The notes beneath the pieces are model-generated. The model was not told the DNA's origin. It saw nothing but the letters and a program-made list of their open reading frames with translations, and made no database searches. The position numbers and the translations under genes were made by a program. Of a stretch of DNA of 10,339 nt, positions 1 through 7,549 are shown one piece after another. This DNA is from Chloroflexota bacterium (lineage in GTDB: Bacteria > Chloroflexota > Limnocylindria > Limnocylindrales > CSP1-4). How positions within the stretch are numbered: position 1 is the stretch's first letter; every line of letters starts with the position of its first letter. The DNA lies in contig JAICUV010000109.1 of NCBI GenBank assembly GCA_025935655.1, forward strand, positions 1 to 10,339. The letters run 5' to 3'.

Positions 1-3000
1 CGGGGTCTTCGGGATGGCGAACAGCGCGAGGCGGTGGGCGGTCGCGGCGGCCTCGCCGCGACTCGCCACGTCCAGCTTGCCGAGGATGTTCGACACGTGG
101 ACGCTGGCGGTCTTCTCGCTGATGAACAGGTCCGTGGCGATCTCGCGATTGGTCCGTCCCACGGTGAGGCGCTCGAGCACGTCCAGCTCGCGGCGTGTCA
201 GGCGGAAGGGCGTCGCACGGCCGCGGGGCGGCGCGCCGGCAGCGTCCGTGGTCGCCGCGGCGGCACGCGGCGCGAGGTCGAGCCGCGAGCGCACGGCCAG
301 CCGTTCCACCTCGCGCTGCAGCGGCGCGGCCCCCAGCTCGCTCGCGATCCGATGGGCCTCCGACGCGGCGGACTGCGCGGCGGCCCGCGAGCCCCGCGCG
401 AGCAGCAGCGCCTCGGCCTGGCGGTATCGGCTGTAGGCCACGTCGTGCGGGTGTCGCAGCTCCCCGGCCGCGATCGCCGCGGCCGCCCACGCGGTCGCGC
501 TCGAGCGCCCCATGAGCCGGCTCAGCTCGGCCTGCTCGAGCGCCGCGTCGAGCGCGAGGTGCGCGTCGCCCCCGCCGGCCATCGCGCGCACGAGCTGCGC
601 GTGACGCTGGAACCGCTCGTCGAACTCGCGTCCGATCGCGAGCGCCTCGGCCAGCCCCGCCGAGTCACCGAGCGGCCGGGCCACCTCCGCGAGGTCCGCC
701 GCGGCCCGGATCGCCAGGCGGTGACAGACGCGCATGTGGACGTCGCGCTCCGGCTCGGCCGAGCGCGCGAGGCTGTCGCGCACAGAATCGATGGCGTCGG
801 ACGGCTGGCCCCGCGCGATCGACAGCAGGGCGATGCTCGAGTAGAGGTCGGTCCAGCCGTACGCGGTCGCGGTGAAGGCCCTGCACATCAGCAGCACGGT
901 CTCGAGGTGCTCCGCGGCCGAATCCAGGTCGCCGCGGGCCAGGTCGAGCAGCGCGCGGGCACCGTGGGCAAGCACGCCGTGCGCACCCATCGGGTCGCGC
1001 TCGAGGGCGCTCGAGATCCACTCGTCCCCCTCGGACCACCGCCCCAGCAGGAACGCCGACAGGCCCCGGATGGCCCGCAGGGCGCTGCCGAACCCCTCCG
1101 CACCCCAGCGGCCGCTCTCCGCGATCCCGTCATCCGCCGCCCGGCATGCCTCCTCGAGATCGCCTGCCCAGTGGAGGGCCAGCGCCAGCTCGATCGAGAT
1201 CTCGGCCGCCCCGGTGACATCCCCGGCGGACCGGGCGCGTGCCAGCGCCTCGCGCAGGGTGCGAACACCGGCCTCGGCCTCACCCACCGCCGCCGCGTTG
1301 CGACCGATGCAGCCGAGCGCGCGGATCTCCGCGGTCGTGGACCCGGACCGGCGGGCGGCCGACAACGCCTCCTCGGCGACGCGGTTCGACTCGCTGAAGT
1401 GGCACTGCAGCCCGAGCGCCTGCGCCAGCACGCCGAGCACGTGGGCGCGGGCGACCGACGGGGGGTCGGCCGGAAGCAGGTCGAGCGCCCGGAGCGCCAC
1501 CGGCTGGGCGGCGTCGGGATTGCCCGAGCGCAGGTGGTACACGGCGAGCCGCTCGAGCATCGTCCCTCGCCGCACCGGGTCGTCCAGGACCTCGGCGTCC
1601 ACGTCGAGCGCCCCCTGGACCAGCTCGATCGCGCGACGGTACTCGCCCGCGAGGGCGGCCGACTCGGCGGCGCGCATCGTGAGGTCGAGGTGCGTCATGT
1701 CCTCGACGGTCTCCGACGCCGCCGCCCACAGGCCGAGTGCGAGGTGGTAGTGGGCATACGCGTTGCCGAACGCGAACATCCGCTCCGCGGCGCGGCCGGC
1801 GCGCACCAGCGCGGGCAGGGCCCTGTGCGCATCGCGTGCCTCGTACCAGTGGTGTGCGAGCTCGGACGCCACGGTGGGATCGATGTCGCCTTCGGCATGG
1901 ATCGTCTCGACGGCGGTGGCGACCGCGGCGTGGAGCCGCACCCGCTCGCCGGGCAGCAGCTCGGCGTACGCCACCTCGCGCAGGAGGCCGTGGCGGAACC
2001 GCATGACCTCGTCGTCGCCCGCCACCAGCAGGTTCCGGTCGATGGTCTCGCGCAGCGCGGCGGCCATCGCGGCCTGCTCCATGGACGTGACGATCACCAG
2101 GGCGTCGTGGTGCGCGGACTGTCCGGCGACGGCGACGACGCGCAGCACCTCGCGCGCCGCGGGCGACAGGGCGCCGACCCGCGCCAGCAGCGTGTCGCGA
2201 AGGGTCAGGCCCAGGCGCTGCTCGCCGCGCTGCTCCACGGCGAGCAGCTCCTCGATGAAGAACGCGTTACCGCCGCCGCGGTCGTGGAGCCGGGCGACGA
2301 GCGTGCGCTGGGGCGGCGCGCCGAGGATGCCCGCGAGCTGCTCCTCGACCTCGTCGGGGGTGAACGGGGCGAGCTCGATCCGCTCGACCTGTCCGCTCCG
2401 CCCCAGCTCCGCGAGCAGGGCGAGGAACGGGTGGCGCTCCGTCAGTTCGTCCGTGCGATAGGTCCCGACGAGCATCACGGGGGCGTCGGCCAGGTTGCGC
2501 ACGAGGAACCGGAGCATGTCGCGGGTCGACCGGTCCGACCAGTGGAGGTCCTCGAGCGCGATCACGGTGGGCGCGTCCGCGGCGATGCGCTCGATGAGCC
2601 CCAGGACCTGGAGGTAGAGGGTCGACTGGCCGGCCGACGGGGCCCCCTCGGGCGATGCCTCGCGCTCGCCGCCGGACTCGAGGTCCGGGATCAGCTGGAC
2701 CACGGCCGATCGGGCCGGCCCGACGATCCGCCCGAAGTCCCCGGCGGGCATGGCCTTCAGCCACGGACGAAGGGCCGCCACGAGCGGGTCGTACGGCGGC
2801 GCCCCGTCGCCGAGGTCGACGCACGCACCGCCGAGGAAGCGCATCCCGGTGGACTCGGCGCGCGCCCGGAGCTCCGCGAGCAGCCTCGTCTTCCCGACGC
2901 CGGCCTCGCCGCCGACGATCACCGTGCCGACGACGCCGGAGCGGGCGGCGTCGAGCACGGCCTCCAGCCGCTGGAGCTCCTCCCCCCGTCCGACGAAGAC

Positions 3001-3024
3001 GGGGCTCGAGATGCGCGCCGACAT
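1..3024 (-). CDS. Large MalT/LuxR-type STAND ATPase transcriptional regulator (3' end cut by window edge)
   Basis: A cytoplasmic signal-responsive activator of the LuxR/MalT (LAL/STAND) class; 1008 codons are visible without a stop. Seen in order: a FVGR motif at residues 10-13, Walker A GEAGVGKT at 39-46, Walker B-like ALEDLHW with acidic E158/D159, the GNAFFIEEL motif at 252-260 typical of AAA_16 STAND ATPases, the FRHGLLREVAY motif near 343-353, then roughly 550 residues of Ala/Leu-rich helical (TPR-like) sequence. A LuxR HTH follows at about 940-1000 (LTRRELDVLERL, then SEKTASVHVSNILGKL). In this family ligand binding and ATP drive oligomerisation and DNA binding. The inducer cannot be read from sequence. 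I chose ATG 3024 because it puts FVGR near the N terminus, as in relatives. An in-frame ATG at 3075 has a better ribosome site and would add 17 residues. The frame is open at the left edge, but little should be missing because the HTH is complete. It is divergent from the TusA/DsrE pair. Confidence 0.92.
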   Translation of the reverse strand, partial: MSARISSPVFVGRGEELQRLEAVLDAARSGVVGTVIVGGEAGVGKTRLLAELRARAESTGMRFLGGACVDLGDGAPPYDPLVAALRPWLKAMPAGDFGRIVGPARSAVVQLIPDLESGGEREASPEGAPSAGQSTLYLQVLGLIERIAADAPTVIALEDLHWSDRSTRDMLRFLVRNLADAPVMLVGTYRTDELTERHPFLALLAELGRSGQVERIELAPFTPDEVEEQLAGILGAPPQRTLVARLHDRGGGNAFFIEELLAVEQRGEQRLGLTLRDTLLARVGALSPAAREVLRVVAVAGQSAHHDALVIVTSMEQAAMAAALRETIDRNLLVAGDDEVMRFRHGLLREVAYAELLPGERVRLHAAVATAVETIHAEGDIDPTVASELAHHWYEARDAHRALPALVRAGRAAERMFAFGNAYAHYHLALGLWAAASETVEDMTHLDLTMRAAESAALAGEYRRAIELVQGALDVDAEVLDDPVRRGTMLERLAVYHLRSGNPDAAQPVALRALDLLPADPPSVARAHVLGVLAQALGLQCHFSESNRVAEEALSAARRSGSTTAEIRALGCIGRNAAAVGEAEAGVRTLREALARARSAGDVTGAAEISIELALALHWAGDLEEACRAADDGIAESGRWGAEGFGSALRAIRGLSAFLLGRWSEGDEWISSALERDPMGAHGVLAHGARALLDLARGDLDSAAEHLETVLLMCRAFTATAYGWTDLYSSIALLSIARGQPSDAIDSVRDSLARSAEPERDVHMRVCHRLAIRAAADLAEVARPLGDSAGLAEALAIGREFDERFQRHAQLVRAMAGGGDAHLALDAALEQAELSRLMGRSSATAWAAAAIAAGELRHPHDVAYSRYRQAEALLLARGSRAAAQSAASEAHRIASELGAAPLQREVERLAVRSRLDLAPRAAAATTDAAGAPPRGRATPFRLTRRELDVLERLTVGRTNREIATDLFISEKTASVHVSNILGKLDVASRGEAAATAHRLALFAIPKTP

Positions 3025-3085
3025 TGCCGGATTATCGGGGGCTCCGCAAGCGCGAATCGCGGAGCCGCGCGGCATGTTCCGGGCG

Positions 3086-3095
3086 CCCCTCCCCT
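3086..3095 (-). promoter_or_regulatory. Possible ribosome binding site for an alternative regulator start
   Basis: On the minus strand AGGGGAGGGG ends 10 nt before the in-frame ATG at 3075-3073. The downstream ATG at 3024 has only a GGAG that lies 17 nt away, which is too far. This supports the longer N terminus (starting MPRGS) by translation signal, while family alignment favours 3024. A stop codon in frame at 3096-3094 rules out any longer form. Confidence 0.35.
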
Positions 3096-3131
3096 AAGGA
3101 ACGCCACGACCCGGAATTAAGGATCGCCCCA

Positions 3132-3161
3132 TTGCCTGGGCGCGCCATCGGGGCCTACCCT
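3132..3161 (+). promoter_or_regulatory. Candidate sigma-70-type promoter for the tusA-like/dsrE-like pair
   Basis: A TTGCCT hexamer (3132-3137), an 18-nt spacer and TACCCT (3156-3161) approximate the -35/-10 consensus. Transcription would begin near 3168, leaving about 27 nt before the ATG at 3195, which has a GGAG at 3184-3187. The match is moderate (4 of 6 at -35; first two and last bases at -10). It is the best candidate in the 119-nt divergent gap. Confidence 0.4.
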
Positions 3162-3194
3162 CCGGGCGACGTCCCATCCAAGCGGAGCTTCCCC

Positions 3195-3446
3195 ATGACC
3201 GATGCGTCCAGTGTCCCGGCGGCGGACGTGCGCATGGACCTCGTCGGAGAGGCCTGCTCGACGCTCACCCCGATGATCGCGTTCCAGATGCGCCAGCTGC
3301 AGAGCGGCCAGGTCCTGGAGGTCATCTCCGACGACCCCTCCGCGCGCAGCGGCCTCGCCTCGTGGTCGAGGTTGACCGGGAACCCCATGGTGGCCATCGT
3401 CGAGGAGGGGTCGGCGCGGACGCGCTACTACCTGCGTCGGAAGTAG
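3195..3446 (+). CDS. TusA-family sulfurtransferase-like protein with degenerate CPxP motif
   Basis: A small cytoplasmic protein of 83 residues, the usual TusA size. TusA proteins have a two-layer alpha/beta fold and pass persulfide sulfur from a conserved Cys in a CPxP motif to partners such as DsrE/TusD proteins. Here C21 is present but the motif reads GEACSTLTP (18-26): Pro directly after the Cys is lost and a Pro occurs five residues on. The SGQVLEVISDDPSA segment (37-50) matches the strand with its DDP turn seen in the family, and the ending TRYYLRRK resembles the usual last strand. The start is supported by GGAG with a 7-nt gap. The DsrE-family gene begins 16 nt after the stop, so the two are probably one operon. 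The family call is firm; actual sulfurtransferase activity is inferred and, given the altered motif, uncertain. Confidence 0.8.
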   Translation: MTDASSVPAADVRMDLVGEACSTLTPMIAFQMRQLQSGQVLEVISDDPSARSGLASWSRLTGNPMVAIVEEGSARTRYYLRRK

Positions 3447-3462
3447 GCTGGAGGACCGAAGC

Positions 3463-3822
3463 GTGCCCAGATTCATGGCCCAGATCACCCACGGTCGTGA
3501 CGATCCGGAACGGGCGACGCTGCCACTCATCGTGGCCAACGTGGCCGCATCCGCCGACCAGGAGGTCATCATCCTGCTCACGATCGAGGGCGTGTGGCTG
3601 GCGACGAAGGGCTACGGGGACGAGATCCACCACGAGGGCATGCCGCCGCTGCGCGAGGTCCTCGCGTCGGTGCTGGCCAACGGCGGGGAGGTCTGGGCGT
3701 GCGGGGCGTGCACGAAACCCCGGGGCATCACCGACGATGACCTGATCGAGGGCGCGCGGATCATCTCCGCCGTGGACTTCGTCGCGGAGCTCGCATCGGG
3801 CACCCCGCTGTACACCTGCTGA
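3463..3822 (+). CDS. DsrE-family protein, probable sulfur-relay partner
   Basis: A 119-residue soluble protein of the DsrE/DsrF/TusD fold. Visible family marks are the hydrophobic strand ADQEVIILLTIEGVWLATKG (31-50), the WACGACTKPRGI segment with C80 and C83, and the DLIEGARIISAVDFVAEL helix/strand (93-110) near the C terminus. In characterised members a Cys in the equivalent loop receives persulfide sulfur from TusA. A third Cys, C119, is the last residue. The start is GTG 3463, preceded by GGAGGA at 3450-3455 with a 7-nt gap; ATG 3475 is in frame but lacks such a site. It sits directly behind the TusA-like gene, which supports a joint role. No other dsr/tus gene lies in the window, so whether it serves tRNA thiolation, sulfur oxidation or another pathway cannot be decided. 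Confidence 0.8.
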   Translation: MPRFMAQITHGRDDPERATLPLIVANVAASADQEVIILLTIEGVWLATKGYGDEIHHEGMPPLREVLASVLANGGEVWACGACTKPRGITDDDLIEGARIISAVDFVAELASGTPLYTC

Positions 3823-3955
3823 GCCCTCGAGAATGAGGAAACGCGCCTCGGCGGCCTAAGGACCGTGCCGATGTGCCGGACGACTCGTCACACCACCCTC
3901 TCCCTGGGATGAGGCCGGGCAGCCAGCCCCGCCGCAAGCACCTGGAGAGGGAACC

Positions 3956-4855
3956 ATGGCCAGACTCTCGACGGTCCACCTCCGGCTCCTGCCGGTCGCG
4001 GCCGCGATCGTGCTCGTCACGCCGGGCAGCGTCGCGGGCAGGAACGACGGTCCGTGGGGCACGGCCACGGCCGAGCCCGGCGTCAACACCGCGGCGGCCG
4101 AGGGCTGCCCGATCGAATCGCCCGACGGCCTCGACCTCTACATCGCCTCCAACCGGGCGGGCGGGACGGCCAACCCGGACCCGAACGACATCTGGGTCTT
4201 CCACCGCGACACCATCGACGGCTCGTGGGGCCCGGCCGAGAACATCGGCGCCCCGGTGAACTCGACGTCCGCGGACTACTGCCCCACGCCGCTCCGCGGC
4301 AAGTCGCTCCTGTTCGTGTCGAACCGGCCGGGCGGCTGCGGCGGCGGCGACATCTACCTCGGCCGCAGGAACCCGAGCTCCGGCTGGAGCGTCGCGAACC
4401 TGGGCTGCGCGGCCGACGGGTCCGGGCCGAACTTCCCCGGTGGCGAGTTCGGGCCGTCGCTCGTCGAGACGGAGCAGGGGACGTTCCTGTTCTTCTCCAG
4501 CGACGGCTACACCCCGGGCGGTCCCCAGGACATCTACATGAGCCGGAGGCTCGCCGACGGGAGCTTTGGCCCCGCCACGGCGGTCGCCGAGCTCAACACC
4601 GCGGCCAGCGACTTCATGCCGAACGTTCGCAAGGACGGGCTGGAGATCGTGTTCAACTCCAACCGGGCCGGCGGCTTCGGCGGCCAGGATGTCTACACCT
4701 CGGAGCGGTCCAGCACCGCGGACCCGTGGTCGGCACCGGTGAACGTCGGCGCCGGGGTGAACACGGCCGGCAACGAGACCCGCTCGTCGCTCTCGTGGGA
4801 CGGCCGGCGCCTCCACTTCGGCCGCGACGGCGACATCTTCGTCAGCACGCGCTGA
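3956..4855 (+). CDS. Secreted PD40/TolB-like beta-propeller repeat protein
   Basis: A 299-residue exported protein. A signal peptide is visible (MARLSTVHLR, hydrophobic LLPVAAAIVLVTPG, likely cleavage near residue 28 after SVAG). The rest is made of PD40-type repeats with the core [strand]-SNRxGG-GG-DIY-x-SRR: about 59-85 (SNRAGG, DIWVFHRD), 117-138 (SNRPGG, DIYLGRR), 177-198 (PGGPQDIYMSRR), 229-251 (SNRAGG, QDVYTSER) and a final RLHFGRDGDIFVSTR. Linkers carry W-GPAENIGAPVN-like segments. This architecture occurs in TolB and many outer-surface or periplasmic proteins and usually mediates binding. No catalytic motif is seen. Four Cys (C51, C109, C128, C151) could form disulfides outside the cell. 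The start follows GGAGAGGG with a short gap. It stands alone: 133 nt after the DsrE gene, with hairpins after it. The exact function is unknown. Confidence 0.8.
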   Translation: MARLSTVHLRLLPVAAAIVLVTPGSVAGRNDGPWGTATAEPGVNTAAAEGCPIESPDGLDLYIASNRAGGTANPDPNDIWVFHRDTIDGSWGPAENIGAPVNSTSADYCPTPLRGKSLLFVSNRPGGCGGGDIYLGRRNPSSGWSVANLGCAADGSGPNFPGGEFGPSLVETEQGTFLFFSSDGYTPGGPQDIYMSRRLADGSFGPATAVAELNTAASDFMPNVRKDGLEIVFNSNRAGGFGGQDVYTSERSSTADPWSAPVNVGAGVNTAGNETRSSLSWDGRRLHFGRDGDIFVSTR

Positions 4856-4871
4856 CCATCGCGCGCTCCGA

Positions 4872-4907
4872 CGCGGAGGCGGCGCCGTCCTGGTTGCCGC
4901 CTCCGCG
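4872..4907 (+). terminator. GC-rich hairpin after the beta-propeller gene
   Basis: A perfect 12-bp inverted repeat, CGCGGAGGCGGC (4872-4883) and GCCGCCTCCGCG (4896-4907), with a 12-nt loop, starts 17 nt after the stop codon at 4855. No T-run follows on the plus strand, so it is a strong hairpin but not a classic intrinsic terminator. It may stabilise the 3' end or act with the next hairpin. Confidence 0.45.
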
Positions 4908-4921
4908 GCGTGCCCACCGGG

Positions 4922-4961
4922 ACGAAAGAGAACGCCCCCGGGGCGCGGATCCGGGGGCGTT
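4922..4961 (-). terminator. Intrinsic terminator of tRNA-Glu
   Basis: A perfect 11-bp stem, AACGCCCCCGG (4931-4941) and CCGGGGGCGTT (4951-4961), with a 9-nt loop. Read on the minus strand it is followed by CTCTTTCG (4930-4923), giving a T-rich tail. It begins 16 nt past the encoded CCA of the tRNA, the expected place for tRNA termination. The plus-strand side lacks a T-run, so it acts mainly on the minus strand. Confidence 0.7.
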
Positions 4962-4977
4962 CGAGGGGAAGCGATCT

Positions 4978-5054
4978 TGGTACCGCATACCGGATTCGAA
5001 CCGGTGATCTCCGCCTTGAGAGGGCGGTGTCCTGGGCCTCTAGACGAATGCGGC
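4978..5054 (-). tRNA. tRNA-Glu (anticodon CTC), CCA encoded
   Basis: The minus strand folds as a full cloverleaf of 74 nt plus encoded CCA. The acceptor arm is GCCGCAT with ATGCGGT; the D-arm region GTCTAGAGGCCCAGGAC is the same as in E. coli tRNA-Glu (recalled). The anticodon stem is CCGCC/GGCGG around the loop CTCTCAA with anticodon CTC, reading GAG. The T-arm is ACCGG-TTCGAAT-CCGGT, with discriminator A73 then CCA. All stems pair, except that position 1-72 is a G-U wobble where a G-C pair is usual. It is transcribed from its own promoter upstream and ends at the hairpin 16 nt beyond. GAG would be a preferred Glu codon in a genome this GC-rich. Confidence 0.96.
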
Positions 5055-5086
5055 AGGCGTTGGACGATGCCGTCCGACGGTGGCGG

Positions 5087-5116
5087 AGGATACCAGAGGG
5101 GCCGCGAACCCCGCAA
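5087..5116 (-). promoter_or_regulatory. Promoter for tRNA-Glu
   Basis: On the minus strand TTGCGG (5116-5111) and TATCCT (5092-5087) are 18 nt apart, a fair sigma-70 match. The start of transcription would fall near 5080, giving a leader of about 25 nt for RNase P to remove. A small hairpin, GGACG-atgc-CGTCC (5062-5075), lies in that leader. Confidence 0.55.
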
Positions 5117-5124
5117 TCGCGGGG
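5109..5124 (-). terminator. Weak hairpin after the hydrolase-fold gene
   Basis: CCCCGC-aatc-GCGGGG forms a 6-bp stem 14 nt after the stop of the hydrolase-fold gene (minus strand), followed by TTCGCGG rather than a T-run. It overlaps the -35 element of the tRNA promoter. Termination here would be weak, and some read-through into tRNA-Glu is possible. Confidence 0.25.
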
Positions 5125-5138
5125 GCCGCCGCTGAGCC

Positions 5139-6014
5139 CTACAGGCGGTTCGTCTCCAGGAACGCGCGCAGCGTCTCCGCGACCTGGAGGTAGCTCTGCT
5201 CGCCGAGCACGAGCCCGTAGTGCGAGTGGGCCCCGAACGGCTCGTAGGGCGCGTCCAGCCACGTCGCCAGCTGCTCGACCTCGGGCTCCGGGACGTACGC
5301 GTCGAGCCCCGCCCCGATGACGAGCCGCGGCACGTCCGGCAGTGCCGACCGGTCCACGGGCACGCCCTGGAGGACCTGGCGCTTCATCTTCCCGGACTCG
5401 AACGCCTTCTGCCCGAGGAGGTGCTGGATCCGCAGGACGTCGGCCAGCGTGAGGTCTCGGTGCTCGCGCTGGAGCTTCTCGGGGAGCGTCTCCCACCCGA
5501 GCGCCGAGCGGCCGTACGCATCCGGGACGTCGCGCACGACGTGCGGGCGGACCGTGTCGCGGACCTCCTTGGGCAGCTCCGGCGCGATGAGGACGTACGC
5601 CGACACCGGGACCCGCTCGATCGCCTTGAGCACGAGCAGCCCGCCCAGGCCGTGCCCGACCGCGACCGTGCCCGGGCCGAGCCGCTCCGCCGCGGCCACG
5701 ACGTCCTCCGTGTACGTCCCGACGTCCAGGGTCTCCGGGTCGGCGGTCTGGCTCCAGAAGTGGTTGCGCAGGTTGAGCGCGTGCCCCTCCCAGCCCCGGC
5801 CGGCGAAGTGGTGCAGGTAGCGCTCCCAGACCCAGGACCCGCCGAGCTCGCCGTGGACGAACAGGATCGGCTTGCGGCGCGAGCGACGCTCGGGCAGCCA
5901 GGACTCGATGTACAGGCCGCGATCGACGAGCTCGATCTCGTCCTTGCGCACCGGCCGGCCGTGCGAGGCCGGGGTTCGCGAGAGCAGGCGATCCGAGGAG
6001 CTGAGATCGGTCAT
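5139..6014 (-). CDS. Alpha/beta-hydrolase-fold protein with Ser-to-Gly nucleophile change
   Basis: A 291-residue protein of the alpha/beta hydrolase fold, probably cytoplasmic (no signal peptide). The family landmarks are in the usual order: oxyanion strand ILFVHGELGGSW (H54-G55), the nucleophile elbow, a cap region, the acid strand LVIGAGLDAYVPEPE (D238) and a late His (H263/H265 in GAHSHYGL). The elbow reads GHGLGG (G120-H121-G122), where the canonical form is GHSLGG, so the catalytic Ser is replaced by Gly; AGC to GGC would be enough. Asp and His are retained. Ordinary esterase or lipase chemistry is therefore not expected; a non-hydrolytic or binding role is possible. I chose ATG 6014, with GGAG at 6028-6025; ATG 6020 or GTG 6038 would add 2 or 8 residues. 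It begins 17 nt after the DUF1015 stop (6032), so the two look co-transcribed. Confidence 0.8.
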   Translation of the reverse strand: MTDLSSSDRLLSRTPASHGRPVRKDEIELVDRGLYIESWLPERRSRRKPILFVHGELGGSWVWERYLHHFAGRGWEGHALNLRNHFWSQTADPETLDVGTYTEDVVAAAERLGPGTVAVGHGLGGLLVLKAIERVPVSAYVLIAPELPKEVRDTVRPHVVRDVPDAYGRSALGWETLPEKLQREHRDLTLADVLRIQHLLGQKAFESGKMKRQVLQGVPVDRSALPDVPRLVIGAGLDAYVPEPEVEQLATWLDAPYEPFGAHSHYGLVLGEQSYLQVAETLRAFLETNRL

Positions 6015-6031
6015 CGGCATGGGGCTCCGGG

Positions 6032-7351
<1,320 letters not shown>

Positions 7352-7420
7352 GGGGTCCTCGAAAGACGCGGGTGACGGGCGCGAGGCGCTTGGCGACGCG
7401 TGCAGACCTGGGGCACCCGC

Positions 7421-7430
7421 ATCGTACGAT
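7421..7430. promoter_or_regulatory. Palindrome in divergent gap, possible operator/promoter element
   Basis: ATCGTACGAT is a perfect 10-bp palindrome between the DUF1015 start (7351) and the plus-strand gene start (7550). TACGAT fits a -10 pattern (TAnnnT) on either strand, though no good -35 is seen. A 13-nt odd palindrome, GCCGTCGGACGGC, lies at 7435-7447. Together they could form a shared control site. The regulator is unknown. Confidence 0.3.
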
Positions 7431-7549
7431 AGGCGCCGTCGGACGGCCACTCGTCACGCGTCCGCACGCCGTACGGGGGCCTGCGCGTGCAACTTTTCCA
7501 CCGTCCGGCGCGTCGTTGCTCCGACCACCCCGCCACAGCTGGAGCCCGC

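Noticed and set aside
34..3120. 1028-residue plus-strand open frame
   Set aside because: It is the codon-aligned antisense of the LuxR/MalT-type gene, which has recognisable ATPase and HTH motifs. The Arg/Gly/His-rich translation is typical of GC-driven shadow ORFs.
4978..5054. tRNA-Glu as a mobile-element attachment site
   Set aside because: No integrase gene or duplicated tRNA 3' end is visible in the window.
3761..5116. 451-residue minus-strand open frame
   Set aside because: It crosses the tRNA gene and terminator and is antisense to the beta-propeller gene. No domain is recognisable.
7352..7450. Longer start for the DUF1015 gene at ATG 7450
   Set aside because: The extra 33 residues do not resemble the family, and GTG 7351 has a GAGGA just before it and leads directly into PQIRPF.
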